This document shows positions 7,473 to 9,642 of a DNA stretch of 9,642 bases, one piece after another. The stretch's first letter is position 1. Each line of letters starts with the position of its first letter. The DNA is taken from the NCBI GenBank assembly GCA_003139975.1, contig PLHN01000364.1, positions 1 through 9,642 of the forward strand, in the 5' to 3' direction. The stretch is from Acidobacteriaceae bacterium. GTDB taxonomy: Bacteria; Acidobacteriota; Terriglobia; Terriglobales; Acidobacteriaceae. Made by a program: the position numbers and the translations under genes. The notes below the pieces were generated by a model. That model was not told where the DNA came from and did no database searches. It saw only the letters and a list, made by a program, of their open reading frames with translations.

Positions 7473-7502
7473 AGGATACGGTTTGGGGGTGCCCGGGGTC
7501 AA
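7473..7502 (-). promoter_or_regulatory. feoAB promoter (-35 TTGACC, -10 TATCCT)
   Basis: On the minus strand TTGACC (7502-7497) and TATCCT (7478-7473) are separated by 18 bp. The start would fall near 7466, giving a leader of about 32 nt before feoA. The Fur-like site directly downstream and the CRP-like site upstream support this reading. Confidence 0.55.
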
Positions 7503-7522
7503 CGCAAGGTGTCACCGTTGGT

Positions 7523-7538
7523 TGTGACATACATCACA
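7523..7538. promoter_or_regulatory. Perfect CRP-type palindrome upstream of feoAB
   Basis: TGTGACATACATCACA matches the CRP half-sites TGTGA and TCACA with the standard 6-bp spacer. Its centre (7530.5) is about 61-65 bp upstream of the predicted feoA start, close to the class I activator position (-61.5). The regulator could be CRP or another Crp/Fnr-family protein sensing oxygen, nitric oxide or cAMP; the sequence does not say which. No plus-strand gene start lies close enough to be the obvious alternative target. Confidence 0.55.
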
Positions 7539-7676
7539 CGGGGAAAGGCGGGCAGCGAACGGGGATCGCGGGAACTTGAACATTTGTCACGATTTTCGGG
7601 GATGCGACGTGGGACCTCAGGACGGGGAGTCTCCTTCCGTGTAGAATTCACGCGCAGGTTTCGCGATAATGCTCTT

Positions 7677-7740
7677 GTAACTGGACAGGCTAATAGCTTC
7701 CCGAAACCCGAACCCACAGCGGTTCGGGTTTTCCTTTTTT
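7677..7740 (+). ncRNA. Possible small RNA ending at an orphan terminator
   Basis: A strong plus-strand terminator (7704-7740) has no plus-strand gene before it: the nearest upstream gene is feoA on the opposite strand. A GATAAT box at 7665-7670 could start a transcript near 7677, giving about 64 nt, though no good -35 is visible. No known RNA family was recognised; features of SRP RNA and RNase P RNA were looked for and not seen. The 5' end is a guess. Confidence 0.25.
7704..7740 (+). terminator. Strong intrinsic terminator without an upstream gene
   Basis: AAACCCGAACC (7704-7714), loop CACAGC, and GGTTCGGGTTT (7721-7731) form a perfect 11-bp stem, followed by a T-rich tail with six consecutive T (7735-7740). 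It is a textbook Rho-independent terminator on the plus strand. It may end a small RNA or shield the toxin-like gene downstream from readthrough. Confidence 0.85.
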
Positions 7741-7748
7741 GCGACGGC

Positions 7749-7796
7749 TAGAACCCACACATCGCAAAGAGCGCGACGTGTGGGGCTGCGGTTCTA
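7749..7796. repeat. Long imperfect hairpin upstream of the mazF-like gene
   Basis: TAGAACC (7749-7755) pairs with GGTTCTA (7790-7796), and inside it CACACATCGC (7756-7765) pairs with GCGACGTGTG (7773-7782) with one mismatch. The loop is 7 nt and one side has a 7-nt bulge. It has no T-run after it and lies directly behind the terminator at 7704-7740. It may be a decayed palindromic repeat or a regulatory structure. Confidence 0.55.
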
Positions 7797-7827
7797 TTGG
7801 CTTGGACGTAGGTGGCCAGTTGTGGTA

Positions 7828-7841
7828 GGTTACATGTAACC
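7828..7841. promoter_or_regulatory. Perfect 14-bp palindrome, candidate operator of the mazF-like gene
   Basis: GGTTACATGTAACC is its own reverse complement and ends 17 nt before the ATG at 7859, where autoregulated toxin-antitoxin operators usually lie. MazE-type antitoxins repress their own promoters by binding such palindromes. No clear promoter hexamers were found around it, so operator function is inferred from position and symmetry. Confidence 0.5.
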
Positions 7842-7858
7842 AGGGCGACAAAGGCCGA

Positions 7859-8278
7859 ATGAGCCCACGAATGCAAGCCAAATCGTCACGAGATAAGGTT
7901 CAAGCACATCGCAAGCGCTTGCGCGGGCAGGGGCTGCGCCCAATTCAGATTTGGACCGTCGCGGGCGGAAAGGATTATGCCGCGAAGCCTCGTCCGGTGG
8001 TGATTCTTCAAGACAACCGTTTCGACAAGACGGATTCGATCACGGTATGCGCGTTCACTACCGACCCAACCGACGCTCCGCTATTTCGGCTGGCGGTCGA
8101 GCCGAGCGAGAGCAACGGCCTGCGCGCCGTTTGCCGGCTGATGGTGGATAAGATCACTACCGTACCGAAGGGGAGGATTGGTGCGCGCATCGGCCGGCTT
8201 GCGGATGAAGATATGGTGCGGGTGAATCGGGCGGTGCTGGTGTTTTTGGGCATTGCGGCGCCGGTGGCGAGTCAGTAA
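7859..8278 (+). CDS. MazF-family toxin fused to an N-terminal fragment of a MazE-like (DUF3018) antitoxin
   Basis: A 139-aa protein in two parts. Residues 11-32 (RDKVQAHRKRLRGQGLRPIQ, then IW) match the start of DUF3018 MazE-like antitoxins, which run RxHRxRLRxxGLRPIQIW followed by VPD. From Ile31-Trp32 on it is MazF/PemK: WTVAGGKDYAAKPRPVVILQ with likely catalytic Arg45, then SITVCAFTTDPTDAP with Thr67 or Thr68, then RLMVDKITTVPKGRIGARIG (93-112) and VNRAVLVFLGIA (122-133). MazF proteins usually begin near MxRGxIW; that start is missing and the antitoxin segment replaces it, so an in-frame deletion joining the two genes at a shared Ile-Trp is the simplest explanation. The catalytic core looks intact; no complete antitoxin gene is visible. 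A weak AAAGG precedes the ATG; Met5 (7871) is an alternative start. Whether the product cleaves RNA is unknown. The MazF part is certain, the fusion origin likely. Confidence 0.85.
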   Translation: MSPRMQAKSSRDKVQAHRKRLRGQGLRPIQIWTVAGGKDYAAKPRPVVILQDNRFDKTDSITVCAFTTDPTDAPLFRLAVEPSESNGLRAVCRLMVDKITTVPKGRIGARIGRLADEDMVRVNRAVLVFLGIAAPVASQ

Positions 8279-8319
8279 ATGCCCAGGATTTTAGGCTCGC
8301 AAGGAGTTCGCGAACGGAC

Positions 8320-8814
8320 ATGAAAATACCTGCAAATTACACCATCCGACTTGCTCGTATGCCTGGTCTCGATATCAGTCTCGGAGTTGGGGGACTTCAG
8401 TTATTCCCTGCGTCAGAGATTGAAGGAGAACAGACGGGCTATTCGGTCAAGAAAGACGGGACGTCGCTTGTCACAGATGCCGATGGAGGATGGAAAGCTT
8501 CCTGGATCGTAATCGGCTGCGAAAAGTCGTGCGGCGATCCACTCATTCTCGACACGAGCAACGCGGCGCTGCCCGTGCTCAGTGACTTTAGCGGTCAGGG
8601 CCGCTGGGATCCGGTTCCAATTTCACCTTCCCTTGAAGCCTTTTTGTCATCATTCGAGAAGTTTGCGAAGCTTGCCGCGGGTCGAAGCACACCGATGGAA
8701 CGCGATGCGAATCCTGTTTCTGACGAGGAACGTGGAGCCTTCCTCGTAGAGATTGAAAAGATAAATGGAGAGGCCATGAACCCGGATTTTTGGGGTGCTC
8801 TCCTGGAAGCCTAA
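8320..8814 (+). CDS. SMI1/KNR4 (SUKH) family-like protein
   Basis: A 164-aa soluble protein with no signal peptide or membrane segment. Residues 21-45 (LGVGGLQLFPASEIEGEQTGYSV) and the core at about 57-80 (GWKASWIVIGCEKSCGDPLILDTS, then LPVLSDFSGQGRW) follow the SMI1/KNR4 pattern: a strand, a Gly-Asp turn, LxLDTS, and a later helix (SPSLEAFLSSFEKFAKLA, 102-119). SUKH proteins are often immunity proteins against secreted nuclease toxins, but many are orphans. AAGGAG sits 13 nt upstream of the ATG, rather far but usable. It follows the mazF-like gene by 41 nt in the same direction and may be cotranscribed; no polymorphic toxin is present in the window. Family assignment is moderate, function inferred. 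Confidence 0.65.
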   Translation: MKIPANYTIRLARMPGLDISLGVGGLQLFPASEIEGEQTGYSVKKDGTSLVTDADGGWKASWIVIGCEKSCGDPLILDTSNAALPVLSDFSGQGRWDPVPISPSLEAFLSSFEKFAKLAAGRSTPMERDANPVSDEERGAFLVEIEKINGEAMNPDFWGALLEA

Positions 8815-8840
8815 GGCCCGGATCGTGTGCCATCCGGGGC

Positions 8841-9527
8841 TCAGATTATCCGCAAGAACTTCTTGGCAGGTACCAGCCCGGGGAACAGTTTTTCCTCTTC
8901 CTGAAATTCGCGCGGGTGTACACACCTTCTAGTTCCCCGCAGTTTCACTGGATGTTTCAAATGCAGCATTTCGTGGTAGAGGATGTACTCGACCACGTAG
9001 CGCGGCACGCGAGAGTGGTCAAAAACTCGGCTGATGACGATGGCGTTGTGGGCGGGGTCGTAGTGGCCGAGGCGGTTGCGGGCGTGATCGCGGCTCCAGG
9101 TGAGTTGGGGGCGGCCCATCAGGCCGTGGAAGAAGCGGCGGTTGAGGTCGTCGAAAATTTCTTCGAGATGGTAGTGGTGGCCGCGGGCGGAGTGGATATG
9201 TTTGCGTCCGCGGAGCTGGCGGACGAGGCGCGCTTTCGCGGCCAGGTCGTGGCTGGCAATGTAACGGCGGTAGCGAGCGCTCTGCACGCGGTCAATCGGC
9301 TTGCGGTAGAGCTTGGCAAGAAGAATATGAGCGATCGCGTGCAAGACGGGCTCGGGCGCGCTTTCAAGAAGGTCGGAGAGGCGGATGTAAAGCTCTCCTT
9401 GCCGCAGGCGGATGGTGTTGTTGATGGAGACGAACGGGTAGAACCGGATGTGCATGGGCGGAGCGGGCGTGCGGGGACGGAGTTCGGTGCAGGCCTGATG
9501 GAAGATTTCTGAGAGTTGCGGGTGCAC
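8841..9527 (-). CDS. SprT-like zinc metalloprotease-fold protein
   Basis: A 228-aa protein with a SprT-like C-terminal domain. LNRRFFHGLMGRPQLTWSRD (128-147) and RLGHYDPAHNAIVISRVFD (152-170) precede the zinc motif HEMLH (His185, Glu186, His189), and His204 in CVHPREFQEEEKLFP is a likely third ligand. The eukaryotic relative SPRTN repairs DNA-protein crosslinks; bacterial family members are mostly uncharacterised. The N-terminal half has a separate helix reading VLHAIAHILLAKLY (61-74), an HxxxH pattern without the Glu of HExxH. The start is GTG at 9527 (MHPQLS), chosen as the longest frame; no ribosome binding site is seen, so a start further in is possible. It is convergent with the SUKH-like gene, 26 bp apart, where CCCGGAT/ATCCGGG (8817-8838) could form a weak hairpin. 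The domain is secure; the substrate is unknown. Confidence 0.82.
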   Translation of the reverse strand: MHPQLSEIFHQACTELRPRTPAPPMHIRFYPFVSINNTIRLRQGELYIRLSDLLESAPEPVLHAIAHILLAKLYRKPIDRVQSARYRRYIASHDLAAKARLVRQLRGRKHIHSARGHHYHLEEIFDDLNRRFFHGLMGRPQLTWSRDHARNRLGHYDPAHNAIVISRVFDHSRVPRYVVEYILYHEMLHLKHPVKLRGTRRCVHPREFQEEEKLFPGLVPAKKFLRII

Positions 9528-9554
9528 GGTGAGGTGAGATTAGCACGAGAGACA

Positions 9555-9603
9555 GTACCCCGTACCCAGTAACCAGCACCCAGTAGCCCGTGACCAGTAA
9601 CAG
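9555..9603. repeat. Degenerate 7-bp tandem repeat (consensus GTACCCA)
   Basis: Seven consecutive 7-mers fit the consensus GTACCCA. For example, unit 2 is exact, unit 1 is GTACCCC, unit 3 is GTAACCA and unit 4 is GCACCCA. Every unit begins with G and most have T second. It lies in the upstream region of the SprT-like gene, 28 bp before its start, so the promoter of that gene would be within or beyond the array. Confidence 0.75.
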
Positions 9604-9615
9604 TGGCTGACCTTG

Positions 9616-9642
9616 TTAGTTCTTCTTTTTGTGCTTCATGTA
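9616..9642 (-). CDS. Possible 3' end of a gene running off the window
   Basis: Read on the minus strand, the last bases encode YMKHKKKN followed by TAA (9616-9618). A Lys-rich C-terminus directly before an intergenic repeat is plausible for a real gene end, but eight codons cannot establish it and the product cannot be identified. Confidence 0.3.
   Translation of the reverse strand, partial: YMKHKKKN

Noticed and set aside
7443..7751. Plus-strand 102-aa frame across the feoAB control region
   Set aside because: It begins in the Fur-like box, runs through the CRP-type site and the terminator stem and tail, and its protein resembles nothing; a chance open frame.
8817..8838. CCCGGAT/ATCCGGG hairpin as a two-way terminator between convergent genes
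   Set aside because: A 7-bp stem with an 8-nt loop and no T-run on either side; too weak to call.
8790..9512. Plus-strand 240-aa frame opposite the SprT-like gene
   Set aside because: The minus strand carries HEMLH and the SprT-like pattern; the plus frame is low-complexity Val/Ala/Gly-rich and overlaps the end of the SUKH-like gene.
9555..9603. CRISPR array
   Set aside because: The units are 7 bp with no spacers, so these are simple tandem repeats; the same holds for 1-35 and 729-761.

Overview
The window is a bacterial chromosome segment, high in G+C, whose gene set suggests Acidobacteriota: a PagL-type lipid A deacylase, an LTxxQ periplasmic protein, a secreted type B carboxylesterase, FeoA/FeoB, a SprT-like metalloprotease, and short degenerate tandem repeats between genes. 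This placement rests on gene content and intergenic style only. No rRNA, tRNA, integrase, transposase or CRISPR array was found.

Layout. Bases 1-35 are a degenerate 7-bp tandem repeat. A plus-strand gene for a PagL-like outer-membrane lipid A deacylase follows (141-719). An 8-bp tandem repeat (729-761) then supplies the stop codon of a convergent minus-strand gene for a large polytopic membrane protein, probably a GT-C type glycosyltransferase (748-2403). Further minus-strand genes are an LTxxQ/Spy-like periplasmic protein (2524-2952, with its own terminator), a secreted carboxylesterase (3266-4909, with a good sigma-70 type promoter), and feoB-feoA (5210-7434). Between the LTxxQ gene and the esterase lies a patch of palindromic dispersed repeats (about 3114-3246).

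The feoAB operon has a readable control region: a -35/-10 pair, a Fur-box-like sequence at the expected transcription start, and a perfect CRP-type palindrome about 61-65 bp upstream of that start. This fits ferrous iron uptake repressed by iron and activated by a Crp/Fnr-family regulator.

The plus-strand part at 7540-8814 is the most unusual. It has a strong intrinsic terminator with no gene in front of it (possible small RNA), a long imperfect hairpin, a perfect 14-bp palindrome, and then a 139-aa ORF. That ORF looks like the first ~30 residues of a DUF3018 MazE-like antitoxin fused in frame, at a shared Ile-Trp, to a MazF toxin lacking its own start. A SMI1/KNR4 (SUKH)-like gene follows in the same direction; SUKH proteins often act as immunity proteins. 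A convergent SprT-like metalloprotease gene (8841-9527) comes next, and the window closes with another 7-bp tandem repeat and possibly the last codons of a further minus-strand gene.
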